A stretch of DNA of 64,000 bases from Oceanobacter antarcticus (lineage in GTDB: Bacteria; Pseudomonadota; Gammaproteobacteria; Pseudomonadales; Oceanobacteraceae), in NCBI RefSeq assembly GCF_044962685.1, contig NZ_JBBKTX010000003.1, forward strand, positions 1-64,000, in the 5' to 3' direction. Each line of letters opens with the position of its first letter. The first letter of the stretch is position 1. The position numbers and the translations under genes were made by a program. Shown here piece by piece: positions 41,659 to 50,912 of the stretch. The notes beneath the pieces were generated by a model that saw nothing but the letters and a program-made list of their open reading frames with translations, had not been told where the DNA came from and did not search any database.

Positions 41659-42960
41659 ATGCAAGTATTGATCATAGGTTCGGGTGGCCGCGAACATGCG
41701 TTAGCCTGGAAAGTCCTGCAATCGCCGCAGGTAACAAAAGTTTTCGTGGCGCCGGGTAACGCCGGTACCGCACGCGAAGCCAATATGGAAAACGTCGCCA
41801 TTGACGTGATGGATTTCGATGGCTTACAGCAGTTTGCGCAAACCAACAATATCGGCCTCACCATCGTTGGCCCTGAAGCGCCTTTGGTTGGCGGAGTGGT
41901 TAACCAGTTTCAGGCAGCAGGCCTGAAAATCTTTGGCCCCTCTGCCGGAGCAGCCCAGCTGGAAGGTTCCAAGGCTTTCACCAAGGACTTCCTGGCTCGG
42001 CAGCAGATCCCCACCGCAGACTACCAGAACTTCACCGAGCTTGAACCAGCGCTGGCGTATCTGCGTGAAAAGGGCGCACCGATTGTGGTCAAGGCGGATG
42101 GCCTGGCGGCCGGCAAAGGCGTGATCGTCGCAGAAACCCTGGCTCAGGCCGAAGCGGCCGTACAGGACATGCTGTCCGGCAATGCCTTTGGTGATGCCGG
42201 TTGCCGGGTGGTGATTGAAGAATTCCTCAGTGGTGAAGAGGCTTCATTTATTGTCATGGTTGATGGCAAGAATGTACTGACCATGGCCACCAGCCAGGAT
42301 CACAAACGGGTTGGCAATGGCGATACTGGCCCCAACACTGGCGGTATGGGTGCCTATTCCCCGGCCCCGGTTGTGACGACAGCCATTCACGATCGCATTA
42401 TGCAAGAAGTCATCTACCCGACCGTTCAGGGCATGGCCGCAGAAGGCAACGATTACACCGGCTTCCTCTATGCTGGCCTGATGATTGATGCCACCGGCAC
42501 GCCCAAGGTGATTGAATATAACTGCCGGTTTGGTGATCCGGAAACCCAGCCAATCATGCTGCGGATGAAATCCGACCTGGTGGCTCATTGCCTGGCTGCG
42601 CTGGAAGGCCAGCTGGATAGCGAAACAGCCGATTGGGATGACCGCCCGGCACTGGGCGTAGTACTGGCTGCCGGTGGTTATCCGGCCGACTACCGCAAGG
42701 GCGATGTTATCTCACTGCCCGACGACGACGGCACCAATCGCAAGATATTCCATGCCGGAACCCAAACTGCGGACAATGGCGATGTATTGACCGCAGGCGG
42801 ACGTGTACTCTGTGCCACCGCACTGGGTAACACCGTCGGTGAGGCCCAACAGGCCGCTTATGAGCTGGCGCAGCGGGTTAGCTGGCAAGATATGTTTTAT
42901 CGTACCGACATTGGCTATCGTGCCATTACACGGGAAAACAGTAACAACACGGTACTATAA
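41659..42960 (+). CDS. purD: Phosphoribosylamine-glycine ligase
   Basis: A 433-residue ATP-grasp enzyme (GAR synthetase) of purine synthesis. It starts MQVLIIGSGGREHALAWKV and contains VGPEAPLVGGVV, the PSAGAAQLEGSKAFTKDF loop, PIVVKADGLAAGKGVIVAE and GDTGPNTGGMGAYSPAPVV, all PurD signatures. The ATG at 41659, with GGAG eight bases upstream, gives the standard N-terminus; the frame is open 33 codons further upstream but those residues do not belong to the family. Adjacent purH performs later steps of the same pathway. Confidence 0.97.
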   Translation: MQVLIIGSGGREHALAWKVLQSPQVTKVFVAPGNAGTAREANMENVAIDVMDFDGLQQFAQTNNIGLTIVGPEAPLVGGVVNQFQAAGLKIFGPSAGAAQLEGSKAFTKDFLARQQIPTADYQNFTELEPALAYLREKGAPIVVKADGLAAGKGVIVAETLAQAEAAVQDMLSGNAFGDAGCRVVIEEFLSGEEASFIVMVDGKNVLTMATSQDHKRVGNGDTGPNTGGMGAYSPAPVVTTAIHDRIMQEVIYPTVQGMAAEGNDYTGFLYAGLMIDATGTPKVIEYNCRFGDPETQPIMLRMKSDLVAHCLAALEGQLDSETADWDDRPALGVVLAAGGYPADYRKGDVISLPDDDGTNRKIFHAGTQTADNGDVLTAGGRVLCATALGNTVGEAQQAAYELAQRVSWQDMFYRTDIGYRAITRENSNNTVL

Positions 42961-43054
42961 TCCAATACAACCCATCCGGTACCACAATTCTGTACCACAA
43001 CGCGTGGCAGGGCAGATTTTTATTGCTGCCCTGTCAGACTCGCAAGGGATTCCC

Positions 43055-45418
43055 ATGGCAGATCAGGCAAAAAGGCTATTTGATTCATCATGGTTAGCGG
43101 GACTGCTCTGGCTGCTCTGGCTACTATGCCTAAGCAACAGTAGCTGGGCCAGCAGTCCGGTGCTGATTCCGGAAAGTGATTTTAATCATTCGATCAGTAG
43201 CTACGTCTCGATCCTGGAAGACCCGGAATCGTCGTTATCCATTGACGATATACTGACCCAGCAAGTCCAATTGCGCTTTACTCCAAGCCATTCCGAGAAC
43301 CTCCATTTTGGGGTCAGCCATTCCACCTTCTGGCTACGCATCAGTCTTTATAATCCGTTTCCGATAGATAAGCAGGTCATACTGGCGCTGTCCAATAACC
43401 ATATCCCGTCTGTGTCGATGTTTGATATCAGTCACGGTGATGCCATCGCAGTTGTCAACGGCTTTACTGCACCTTCAGGCAGTTATCAGCAGGCCCATCC
43501 GTTCTTGTTAACATTACCGGCAATGACAACACAAAGTTATCTGCTGTCGTTGTCGAGCGGCGGCCTGATCAATACCGATGTGCGGCTGATGACACCACAA
43601 CGTTTTCTGCAAAACGAACAGTGTCAATCCATTTTGATTGGCTTGGTCGCTGGCTGGCTAATGGCAACCGCAGCCTACTTTATCAATCTGGCCTTAACGC
43701 GCCGCTCCTGGCTAGCCTGGTGTGCATCGGGCTACTGTCTGGCATCAACGGTATTTATGGTTAGCTGGCTGGGCCAGTTGGGTTTGTTACTGAATCTTGA
43801 CCTCGAGCATTCGGAAATTGTTACCGAGCTGGCCACCGGCCTGACCATGGCTTGTCAATCTCTGGCGGTCTACTTCCTTGGCTGGAAAGGCCAGCACGCC
43901 CGGTTGTTCCGTCAGATATTACTGGGCTGTACCGGCTTATCAATCCTCGGCACCATACTGCTAACGTCCTTGCCCGGCAGCTATAGCGAAACTCTGGCAC
44001 CTGTTTTGGTGATGCTGATGCAATTAGTCCTGTCGATCTTGCTCGGTATTGGCAGCAGTCGCCACCCATCAGCGCAGCGTTGGTTCCTGACTGGCACCAT
44101 GGCAAATCTTGGCGGTGTATTACTGATCCTGTTCATCAGTAATAACCTGTTGGAGTTTGATTCCATCAATAGCTGGATGGCATTGTTGTTACCGTCCGTT
44201 ATGACCGCCTGTATGGTCATGGCCGTTTTGCGCCTGACCCGCAAGAGTGACCAGTTTCTGGAATCACCCAACCGGGGCGTTGCGATCAACCCGGCGATTC
44301 TGTCACAAATCAGCCACGAACTGCGCACTCCCATTAACGGCGTATTGGGCATGAATGAATTATTGTCGGATACTCCACTGACCGATGGCCAGCGTGATTT
44401 CACCGAAACCATTGCTCAGGCCGGGCGGGAAATGCTGCACGTCGCCAACGAAATTTCGGTGCTGGCCAAGATTCAGGATGATCATCTGGAGCTGGACACC
44501 CGTGCCTTTGATCTGGTTTCCCTGACCAACCAGGTACTGGTGCACTTTCAACTGGAAGCCAACCGTAAACAGGTTGAACTGATGGTTGACCAGGAAGAAG
44601 ACCTGCCCGCACGGCTGGTGGGTGACCGTAATCGGCTGCAAACCCTGTTGCATAACCTCTACGCCCGACTACTGGCCTACACCGAGCAAGGTGAAATCAG
44701 CACGCATTTAAGTCCTCTGCGTAGCAACCGGGGCCAAGTTCATGGTGTGTCGATCCAGATTCAGTTACATGGCACCATCACCAATCGCGACGATTTGAGA
44801 ATCATGCTGGATCTGCTCTGCAGCACCCATCAATCAAACGGCGAAACGCCCTGGAATCTGACCGTCAGCCGTCATCTGATCCGCTTTATGAAGGCATCGC
44901 TGGAAATGGAAAGCCTGACGACCCAGGCGGGTTCTCTTACCCTGTACCTGCCACTGGAGCCTGAAAGCGCAGAAACATCAATACAACCGGGTCACGATGA
45001 TAGTCTGATTGGTATGCACATCCTGATCGTTGACGATAACGCCTCGCTCAGGAAAGTGATTGAAAAGCAGATCCGACGTTGGGGAGTGCGTGTTGAAAGC
45101 ACCTACAGCGGCAAGGAAGCCCTGGCCATGCTGCGTAATCAGGCCGCTACCGGACACGCGTTTGATGGTGCCATCATTGACCAGGATATGCCGGTCATGA
45201 ACGGGCTTGAACTGATGCAACGCATTCAGGATGACGCCTCGATCAGCCCCAAGCCCAACGTATTAATGCTCACGGGTCTCAGCATCAGCTCGGTCAGAGA
45301 ACAGGCCCATGCGGTTGGTATCTATCACCTGTTAGCCAAACCTGCCAGTGGCGAACGCCTGAAGCGAGCACTGCTGGAACTCAAGTATCGTCCGCAACGA
45401 CCGTCCAGTACCCACTGA
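43055..45418 (+). CDS. retS: RetS-like hybrid sensor (7TMR-DISM, HisKA, degenerate ATPase, receiver)
   Basis: A 787-residue membrane sensor. A signal/transmembrane start is followed by a periplasmic 7TMR-DISM extracellular domain (about 30-180, with FGVSHSTFWLRISLYNP) and seven helices (about 185-405). HisKA has an intact H-box SQISHELRTPINGVLGMNEL, and a C-terminal receiver has DDN, phospho-acceptor IIDQDMPVMNG and AKP Lys. The ATP-binding domain has lost the G1 (DxGxG) and G2 (GLGL) boxes. In P. aeruginosa retS stands in this very place after purD and controls the GacS switch between acute and sessile life; that protein has two receivers, this one has one. AAGGGA precedes the ATG. Confidence 0.8.
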   Translation: MADQAKRLFDSSWLAGLLWLLWLLCLSNSSWASSPVLIPESDFNHSISSYVSILEDPESSLSIDDILTQQVQLRFTPSHSENLHFGVSHSTFWLRISLYNPFPIDKQVILALSNNHIPSVSMFDISHGDAIAVVNGFTAPSGSYQQAHPFLLTLPAMTTQSYLLSLSSGGLINTDVRLMTPQRFLQNEQCQSILIGLVAGWLMATAAYFINLALTRRSWLAWCASGYCLASTVFMVSWLGQLGLLLNLDLEHSEIVTELATGLTMACQSLAVYFLGWKGQHARLFRQILLGCTGLSILGTILLTSLPGSYSETLAPVLVMLMQLVLSILLGIGSSRHPSAQRWFLTGTMANLGGVLLILFISNNLLEFDSINSWMALLLPSVMTACMVMAVLRLTRKSDQFLESPNRGVAINPAILSQISHELRTPINGVLGMNELLSDTPLTDGQRDFTETIAQAGREMLHVANEISVLAKIQDDHLELDTRAFDLVSLTNQVLVHFQLEANRKQVELMVDQEEDLPARLVGDRNRLQTLLHNLYARLLAYTEQGEISTHLSPLRSNRGQVHGVSIQIQLHGTITNRDDLRIMLDLLCSTHQSNGETPWNLTVSRHLIRFMKASLEMESLTTQAGSLTLYLPLEPESAETSIQPGHDDSLIGMHILIVDDNASLRKVIEKQIRRWGVRVESTYSGKEALAMLRNQAATGHAFDGAIIDQDMPVMNGLELMQRIQDDASISPKPNVLMLTGLSISSVREQAHAVGIYHLLAKPASGERLKRALLELKYRPQRPSSTH

Positions 45419-45427
45419 CGTAACCTG

Positions 45428-46915
45428 CTAATTCGCGGACACCGCACGCCCGGCGGCCCATAGCCGAAGGCGCTGTAACTGCTCAGCCATAGTGACCGAC
45501 AGCGGCTGCGTTGCATTGGCTGCCGCGACCAGTTGTTGGGTCGTCAGTAACGGCTCAGTGGTCATTGTCTTGCCGGCTTCGGCACTGGCATACCAGGCAG
45601 CAACCACCACTTGTTCTATTTCTGCGCCGGAAAATCCCTCCGTCGCGGCTGCCAGTACCCCCAGATCGACTGCGTCGGCATCATGACCGCGCTTGCCCAG
45701 GTGGATGCGGAAAATTGCTTCCCGTACACTGGCATCGGGTAAATCAACAAAAAAGATTTCGTCCAGACGACCCTTGCGCATCAGTTCCGGTGGCAAGGCA
45801 TGAATATTGTTGGCGGTCGCCACCACAAACACCGGCTGTTTGCGCTCGGCCAACCAGGTCAGCAAGGTACCCAACAAACGCTGGCTGACGCCACTGTCCT
45901 GGCTGTCTCCAGCCAGCGCCTTTTCGATTTCATCGATCCACACGACACAGGGTGACATCAGTTCGGCAAGCTGCAACGCTTCCCGCAAGTTACGTTCTGT
46001 CTCACCAAAAAACTTGTTGTACAAGGCACCCATATCCAGACGCAACAAGGGTACTCCCCAACTGCCAGCCACCGCCTTTGCCGCCAGGCTTTTACCACTG
46101 CCTTGCACACCAAACAGCAACATGCCCTTGGGTCGCAGATCGGTATCGGCTTCGAGGAACGCCTGCTGGCGCTGTTGCAGCCACTGCTTCATGCTATCCA
46201 GACCAGCCACATCGCCAAAACGGGCGGTGTCGTACTCAAATCCCATCACGCCGTCCATATCCATCAACTGGAGTTTGGCCCGACTGACTTCCGGTACATC
46301 TTCTGCCGTGATCGCACCATCATCGACTATCGCACCACGAATCAGTCGGCGGGCATCGGAATACGTCAAACCACGAAGGTTGGCCACCAGGCGCTTGAGT
46401 GTTGGTTCATCGGTTTTTACCCGTGTACCGCTATGGGCAGCGTAACGACGTGCCTCTTCCTGTACCAGGGTCATCAATTGTTGTTCATTCGGCAGTTGCA
46501 GCTGAAAACGGGCACTCAGGCGCATCAGTTCATCAGGTACCTCAAGGCGGTGGCTGAGTAACACGAGGGTTTTTCCGGCATGCATATGTTGCAAGGCAAT
46601 ATCCTTGAGCAGCCGTACTATCTGTGGTTCTGCGATAAACGGATGCAAATCGCAAAAGACAAAAATACCGCCCTGTTGTTGCTGCTTGATATGCAGTAAC
46701 GCCCGTTCGGGCACCTCACTTTGCTCCAGTCCCGGTTCTTCACCAAAACCCAGCCGCCGCAAGCCGTCGGTCAGAGTCCATTGTTGCAATGCTGCCCCGC
46801 GTTTGATGGCCAGACGAGTCAGCAAGTCCAGCGCTCGGGGTTCTTCGTGAGTTTCAATCACCAGAATCGGCGTATGGCGCTCCAGCATCAGTGCCAGGTC
46901 GTGTACATCCTGCAT
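45428..46915 (-). CDS. Ycf46/SpoVK-like AAA+ ATPase
   Basis: A 495-residue ATPase. The N-terminal ~240 residues form a degenerate AAA-like region starting MQDVHDLALMLERHTPILVI, as in the cyanobacterial/chloroplast Ycf46 family. A full C-terminal AAA+ module follows with Walker A GVQGSGKSLAAKAVA, Walker B CVVWIDEIEKAL, sensor VVATANNIHALPPELMRKGR and an arginine-finger region. Role unknown; in cyanobacteria related proteins affect carbon uptake. The start at 46915 is chosen by family N-terminus; the frame stays open to 46996. It converges on retS-like (9 bases apart) and diverges from coq7. Confidence 0.85.
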   Translation of the reverse strand: MQDVHDLALMLERHTPILVIETHEEPRALDLLTRLAIKRGAALQQWTLTDGLRRLGFGEEPGLEQSEVPERALLHIKQQQQGGIFVFCDLHPFIAEPQIVRLLKDIALQHMHAGKTLVLLSHRLEVPDELMRLSARFQLQLPNEQQLMTLVQEEARRYAAHSGTRVKTDEPTLKRLVANLRGLTYSDARRLIRGAIVDDGAITAEDVPEVSRAKLQLMDMDGVMGFEYDTARFGDVAGLDSMKQWLQQRQQAFLEADTDLRPKGMLLFGVQGSGKSLAAKAVAGSWGVPLLRLDMGALYNKFFGETERNLREALQLAELMSPCVVWIDEIEKALAGDSQDSGVSQRLLGTLLTWLAERKQPVFVVATANNIHALPPELMRKGRLDEIFFVDLPDASVREAIFRIHLGKRGHDADAVDLGVLAAATEGFSGAEIEQVVVAAWYASAEAGKTMTTEPLLTTQQLVAAANATQPLSVTMAEQLQRLRLWAAGRAVSAN

Positions 46916-47079
46916 TCTATTGGCTCTCTCTGTCAGACTGGCTGACGCCAGGAGTGTTATGGTTATGGCTGAATAGCGATGATACGGATCATGCATCAGA
47001 ACGCAGAAAAACGTAAACTGTCAGCCGATTCAGTTTTCCGGGTATGGCCTGCCATGCCCGCGTTGCGGAGAGACCCGTT

Positions 47080-47733
47080 ATGAGCCAGCAAGATACCCGC
47101 CAGTTTTCCCTGTTAGATCGCCTGATTGGCAGCGCCGACCAAGCCCTTCGCACCCTCGTTCCCGGCGTTGCCTCAGCAGCTCGCCCCTCCCCAGCCCTCC
47201 AGCGCGAGCAACATGAGATGAGCGACGCCGAGCGCCAACATGCCGCCGCTCTGATGCGCATTAATCATACCGGTGAGGTCTGTGCCCAGGCCTTGTATCA
47301 GGGGCAGGCGTTAACAGCCAGATTGCCGGATGTGCGTGGTGCCATGGAAGAAGCCGCCGCAGAAGAAATTGATCACCTGGCCTGGTGTGAAGCTCGCATC
47401 AAGGAGCTGGACGGCCGTACCAGCCTGCTGAATCCGCTGTTTTATGGATTATCTCTGGGTATCGGTGCCGCAGCGGGTAAAATTGGTGACAAGGTCAGCC
47501 TGGGATTTGTTGCCGCAACAGAACAACAGGTGTGCAAGCATCTGACCTCCCATATCAGTGCATTGCCCGTTCAGGATGAACGCAGCAAGGCGGTGCTGTT
47601 GCAAATGCTGGAAGACGAGGCCAAACACGCCACTACCGCACTGGATGCTGGTGGCCAGAAATTTCCATTGCCGGTAAAAATGGCCATGACTGCTATTTCC
47701 AAGGTCATGACCAGTGCAACGTATCGGGTTTAA
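47080..47733 (+). CDS. coq7: Ubiquinone biosynthesis hydroxylase Coq7
   Basis: A 217-residue di-iron monooxygenase making demethylubiquinone in ubiquinone synthesis. The four-helix diiron motifs are present: MRINHTGEVCAQALYQGQAL, EEAAAEEIDHLAWCEARI, and EDEAKHATTALDAGG near the C-terminus, giving the E-(E-x-x-H)2 ligands. The ATG at 47080 is preferred to an in-frame ATG at 47044 because of the GGAGAG site upstream and the family N-terminus. A very strong bidirectional terminator follows. Confidence 0.95.
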   Translation: MSQQDTRQFSLLDRLIGSADQALRTLVPGVASAARPSPALQREQHEMSDAERQHAAALMRINHTGEVCAQALYQGQALTARLPDVRGAMEEAAAEEIDHLAWCEARIKELDGRTSLLNPLFYGLSLGIGAAAGKIGDKVSLGFVAATEQQVCKHLTSHISALPVQDERSKAVLLQMLEDEAKHATTALDAGGQKFPLPVKMAMTAISKVMTSATYRV

Positions 47734-47753
47734 GCCCAATCACTGGTTAACCC

Positions 47754-47803
47754 CATAAAAAAACCCCGTTGAAGCGCAAGTCATTCAACGGGGTTTTTTT
47801 ATG
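47754..47803. terminator. Bidirectional terminator between coq7 and ilvH
   Basis: A perfect 20-bp stem (47754-47773 with 47784-47803) with core ACCCCGTTGAA, and A-run/T-run flanks on each side of a ten-base loop. It lies between convergent genes and serves both. Confidence 0.95.
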
Positions 47804-47835
47804 GCCAGACTGACGCGAAGGGCAAAGAGCGAAGG

Positions 47836-48330
47836 CTACAGGCTCAGGACTTTCTCACCACGAGAAATACCCGACACACCACTGCGCACGGTTTCCAGCA
47901 CTGCAGTCGAACCAATCGCCTCAATAAAGGCTTCCAGTTTATCGGTCGCGCCAGTCAATTGGATGGTGTACACACTGGGTGACACATCGACGATCTGGCC
48001 ACGGAAGATATCTGCCGTCCGTTTGATTTCAGCACGCTGGGCTCCCACGGCTTTCACCTTGATCAGCATCAGTTCGCGCTCGATATGTTGACCCTCAGAC
48101 AGATCCACCAGCTTGACCACCTCGATCAGCTTATTGAGCTGTTTGGTGATCTGTTCGATCTTGCGATCATCGCAATGGGTGGTCATGGTCAGACGCGACA
48201 AGGTCGGGTCTTCGGTAGGCGCAACCGTCAGGGTTTCAATGTTATAGCCACGCTGGGCAAACAGTCCGACTACACGCGACAAGGCACCCGGTTCGTTTTC
48301 CAGCAGGATAGAAATAATATGTCGCATCAT
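47836..48330 (-). CDS. ilvH: Acetolactate synthase small (regulatory) subunit
   Basis: A 164-residue regulatory subunit with an N-terminal ACT domain (MRHIISILLENEPGALSRVV ... RGYNIETLTVAPTEDPTLSR) and a C-terminal ACT-like domain. It confers valine feedback inhibition on the catalytic subunit. It begins one base after the ilvB stop. The second Met (48327) is an equally possible start. Confidence 0.97.
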   Translation of the reverse strand: MMRHIISILLENEPGALSRVVGLFAQRGYNIETLTVAPTEDPTLSRLTMTTHCDDRKIEQITKQLNKLIEVVKLVDLSEGQHIERELMLIKVKAVGAQRAEIKRTADIFRGQIVDVSPSVYTIQLTGATDKLEAFIEAIGSTAVLETVRSGVSGISRGEKVLSL

Positions 48331-48331
48331 A

Positions 48332-50056
48332 TCAGGTACGCTCCGTCTTGCTCAGCCACATGTCGCGCATGGAGCCCAAAGGCACCTGCATTGGATAAAC
48401 GTGTTCTTCCGGGTCAACGGCTACATCGAGGAATACCAGGCGATCCTTGTATTTATTCAAGGCATCGTCCAGCGCTTGCGGCAATTCATCGCGGCTTTTC
48501 ACCTGAATACCCACATGGCCATAGGCCTCGGCCAACTTAACGAAGTCGGGCAGTGATTCCATATAGGAATGGGAATGTCGCCCTTCGTAGTTCATGTCCT
48601 GCCACTGACGTACCATACCCAGCGAACCATTGTTCAGACAGACGATTTTTACCGGAATACCGTACTGCAAGCAGGTCGACATTTCCTGAATGTTCATCTG
48701 GATCGAACCTTCACCCGTGACACACACCACTTCGTGATCGGGGAAGTTCATCTTCACCCCCATCGCGGCCGGAAAACCAAAACCCATGGTGCCCAGGCCA
48801 CCGGAGTTGATCCAGCGGTTGGGCTTGTCAAACTTGTAGTACTGAGCGGCAAACATCTGATGCTGGCCAACATCGGAGGTGACGTAGGCATCTCCCTGAG
48901 TAGCAGTCCACAGCGCTTCGATAACTTCCTGTGGTTTCATCAGGCCGTTTTCATTTTTTTCGTAACGCATACCATGACGCGGACGCCACTCGTTGATCTG
49001 TTTCCACCAGGAGGTTATCGCATCGGCATCCGGTGTTTCACCAGCTTCATCCAGCAATGCCATCATTTCGTCCAGCACCGTACCCACTGGCCCGACAATG
49101 GGCACATCGGCGGTGATGGTTTTGGAAATAGACGATGGATCAATATCGATATGAATGATCTTGGCGTCCGGGCAAAACTTGGTCGTGGCATTGGTCACAC
49201 GGTCATCAAAGCGAGCGCCTACCGCCAGCACCACATCGGCGTGGTGCATCACCACGTTCGCTTCGTAGGTGCCGTGCATCCCTAACATACCAAGGAAACG
49301 ATCCGCCGTGCCGGGATAAGCCCCCAGCCCCATCAATGTGCTGGTGCATGGGAAGTTCAGGCGATCCACCAATGCCCGCAGCTTATCTGAACTGCCGTCG
49401 ATGATCACACCACCGCCGCTGTAGATAACCGGACGCTTGGCGCTCAACAGCAATTCAACCGCCTTCTTGATTTGGCCGGAGTGGCCACGCTGAGGCGGTG
49501 TGTAAGAGCGCAGTTTGACCTTTTTCGGATAAACGTATTCAAAACGCTCATTCGGCATGGTCATATCTTTCGGTATATCAATCAGTACCGGGCCGGGACG
49601 ACCGGTGCTGGCGATATAAAACGCTTTCGCCACCAGCTCTGGAATTTCTTCCGGGCGGCGAACGCTGAAACTGTGTTTCACCACTGGGCGAGAAACCCCC
49701 AGCATGTCCGTTTCCTGGAAGGCATCATCGCCGACCAAATGGCTCATCACCTGACCAGAAATGACAACCATTGGAATAGAATCCGTAAACGCAGTAGCAA
49801 TACCGGTAATGGTATTGGTCGCTCCAGGGCCGGAAGTCACCATCACAACACCGGCTTTACCGGTCGCGCGGGCATAGCCATCAGCCATATGGGCTGCGGC
49901 CTGCTCGTGACGGACCAGAACGTGTTTGACGGCACTTTGTCTATAGACGGCATCGTAAATGTGCAGCAATGAGCCGCCCGGGTAGCCATAGATGTATTCA
50001 ACGCCTGACTCGTGCAAAGCACGAACCAACATTTCTCCGCCGGAAAGTAATTCCAC
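48332..50056 (-). CDS. ilvB: Acetolactate synthase large (catalytic) subunit
   Basis: A 574-residue thiamine-diphosphate enzyme of branched-chain amino acid synthesis. It has the YGYPGGSLLHIYDA N-terminal block with the catalytic Glu in HEQAAAHMADGYARATG, FAD-domain elements, and the ThDP motif GEGSIQMNIQEMSTCLQYGI. The GTG at 50056 gives MELLSGGEMLVRAL, the family's normal N-terminus and the same length as E. coli IlvI, with AGAGGA eight to nine bases upstream. The frame is open to an ATG at 50128, but those 24 residues are not family-like. It is preceded by a possible attenuator. Confidence 0.96.
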   Translation of the reverse strand: MELLSGGEMLVRALHESGVEYIYGYPGGSLLHIYDAVYRQSAVKHVLVRHEQAAAHMADGYARATGKAGVVMVTSGPGATNTITGIATAFTDSIPMVVISGQVMSHLVGDDAFQETDMLGVSRPVVKHSFSVRRPEEIPELVAKAFYIASTGRPGPVLIDIPKDMTMPNERFEYVYPKKVKLRSYTPPQRGHSGQIKKAVELLLSAKRPVIYSGGGVIIDGSSDKLRALVDRLNFPCTSTLMGLGAYPGTADRFLGMLGMHGTYEANVVMHHADVVLAVGARFDDRVTNATTKFCPDAKIIHIDIDPSSISKTITADVPIVGPVGTVLDEMMALLDEAGETPDADAITSWWKQINEWRPRHGMRYEKNENGLMKPQEVIEALWTATQGDAYVTSDVGQHQMFAAQYYKFDKPNRWINSGGLGTMGFGFPAAMGVKMNFPDHEVVCVTGEGSIQMNIQEMSTCLQYGIPVKIVCLNNGSLGMVRQWQDMNYEGRHSHSYMESLPDFVKLAEAYGHVGIQVKSRDELPQALDDALNKYKDRLVFLDVAVDPEEHVYPMQVPLGSMRDMWLSKTERT

Positions 50057-50084
50057 CGTACTTATCCTCTTGCACAAGCTCTTG

Positions 50085-50180
50085 TCAGAGCATGAGTGAA
50101 ATAAAAATTGCGGGATCAGCGTCATCACGCCCTGAAAGCGGATGGATCCCGGTGAGGATGAATAACTTGTAGTTGCTCAT
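50085..50180 (-). CDS. Putative ilvB leader peptide
   Basis: A 31-codon frame (ATG at 50180, TGA at 50085) ends 29 bases before the ilvB start. The peptide is rich in Ile and Leu (MSNYKLFILTG at its start, PAIFISLML at its end), with about eleven of its 31 residues Ile or Leu. A terminator-like hairpin lies within its 3' half. The ribosome-binding site is weak (GGGAC). It could be a chance frame. Confidence 0.35.
   Translation of the reverse strand: MSNYKLFILTGIHPLSGRDDADPAIFISLML
50101..50151 (-). terminator. Terminator-like hairpin in the ilvB leader (candidate attenuator)
   Basis: On the minus strand CGGGATC (50151-50145) pairs with GATCCCG (50117-50111). An inner hairpin GCGT-GATG-ACGC lies between, and CAATTTTTATTT follows directly. 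This is an intrinsic-terminator layout upstream of ilvB and downstream of the leader start, as in amino-acid attenuators. Confidence 0.5.
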
Positions 50181-50444
50181 CAGAGTCCCGGAGTCTGGTC
50201 ATAAACTGCGGGTTGGAACTGGATCGGAGGATAACCCTGGTCCAGAGGCCATGGCTGCCAGAGATCAGCACGGGGGTGTTGGCTGCTCAATCCGGCAAAA
50301 GCTGTGCAATTTTAGCACCATAGCGCTGTTTGTCCAGAGAACACGCGGCCTGCGGGATGCCAGAATAACGGCTATTTCCTTGACTTATCAGCTCGTTGCC
50401 ATAGTGTTCGCAACATCCCGGTTCTGTTGATATCACAGGTGATT

Positions 50445-50903
50445 ATGAAATGTTTGCTCTCGACAGCAGTGGCGCTACTGCTATGGCCAGCCTTGGTAAC
50501 CAGCCCGGTGCAAGCACAGGTATACCGCTGGACAGATGAAAGTGGCCAGATTCACTTTGGTTCACAGCCTCCCCATGAGCAACAGGCGACAGCAGAAACC
50601 TATGATGTGCAGGTTTCGCGCCCTGCCACACCGCCCGCCACAGGCAGATCCCTGGTGGACATTGCCAATCCGAAAAAGGCTGAGGAAAAACAGCCAGACT
50701 CCGACGAACCCGCAGTGTCCAGCGAAGAAGCCGACAAGTATTGCCAGCAGGGCCAGACCTATATGGGCAAGCTCAGCAGTAATTACAGCCGTCGCTTCAA
50801 AGACCAGGAGACCGGTGAATACCGTCCGTTGACGGACGCTGAACGGGAGCGCGAACAACAGAAAGCCCGCAAGATAATGGACACCTATTGCAAAAAACAA
50901 TAA
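50445..50903 (+). CDS. DUF4124 domain secreted protein
   Basis: A 152-residue protein with a signal peptide (about 1-24, ending VTSPVQAQ). A DUF4124 domain follows directly (VYRWTDESGQIHFGSQPP), a short beta unit found in many gammaproteobacterial periplasmic proteins. A Pro/Glu-rich linker and a C-terminal charged region with two Cys (KYCQQGQ; DTYCKKQ) complete it. Function unknown. The ATG at 50445 has AGGTG upstream. It converges on yfiH (9 bases between stops). Confidence 0.85.
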   Translation: MKCLLSTAVALLLWPALVTSPVQAQVYRWTDESGQIHFGSQPPHEQQATAETYDVQVSRPATPPATGRSLVDIANPKKAEEKQPDSDEPAVSSEEADKYCQQGQTYMGKLSSNYSRRFKDQETGEYRPLTDAEREREQQKARKIMDTYCKKQ

Positions 50904-50912
50904 CCGCCTGAG

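Noticed and set aside
50057..50128. 24-residue N-terminal extension of ilvB
   Set aside because: The GTG start at 50056 gives the family N-terminus with an AGAGGA site; the extension is atypical and overlaps the attenuator-like region.
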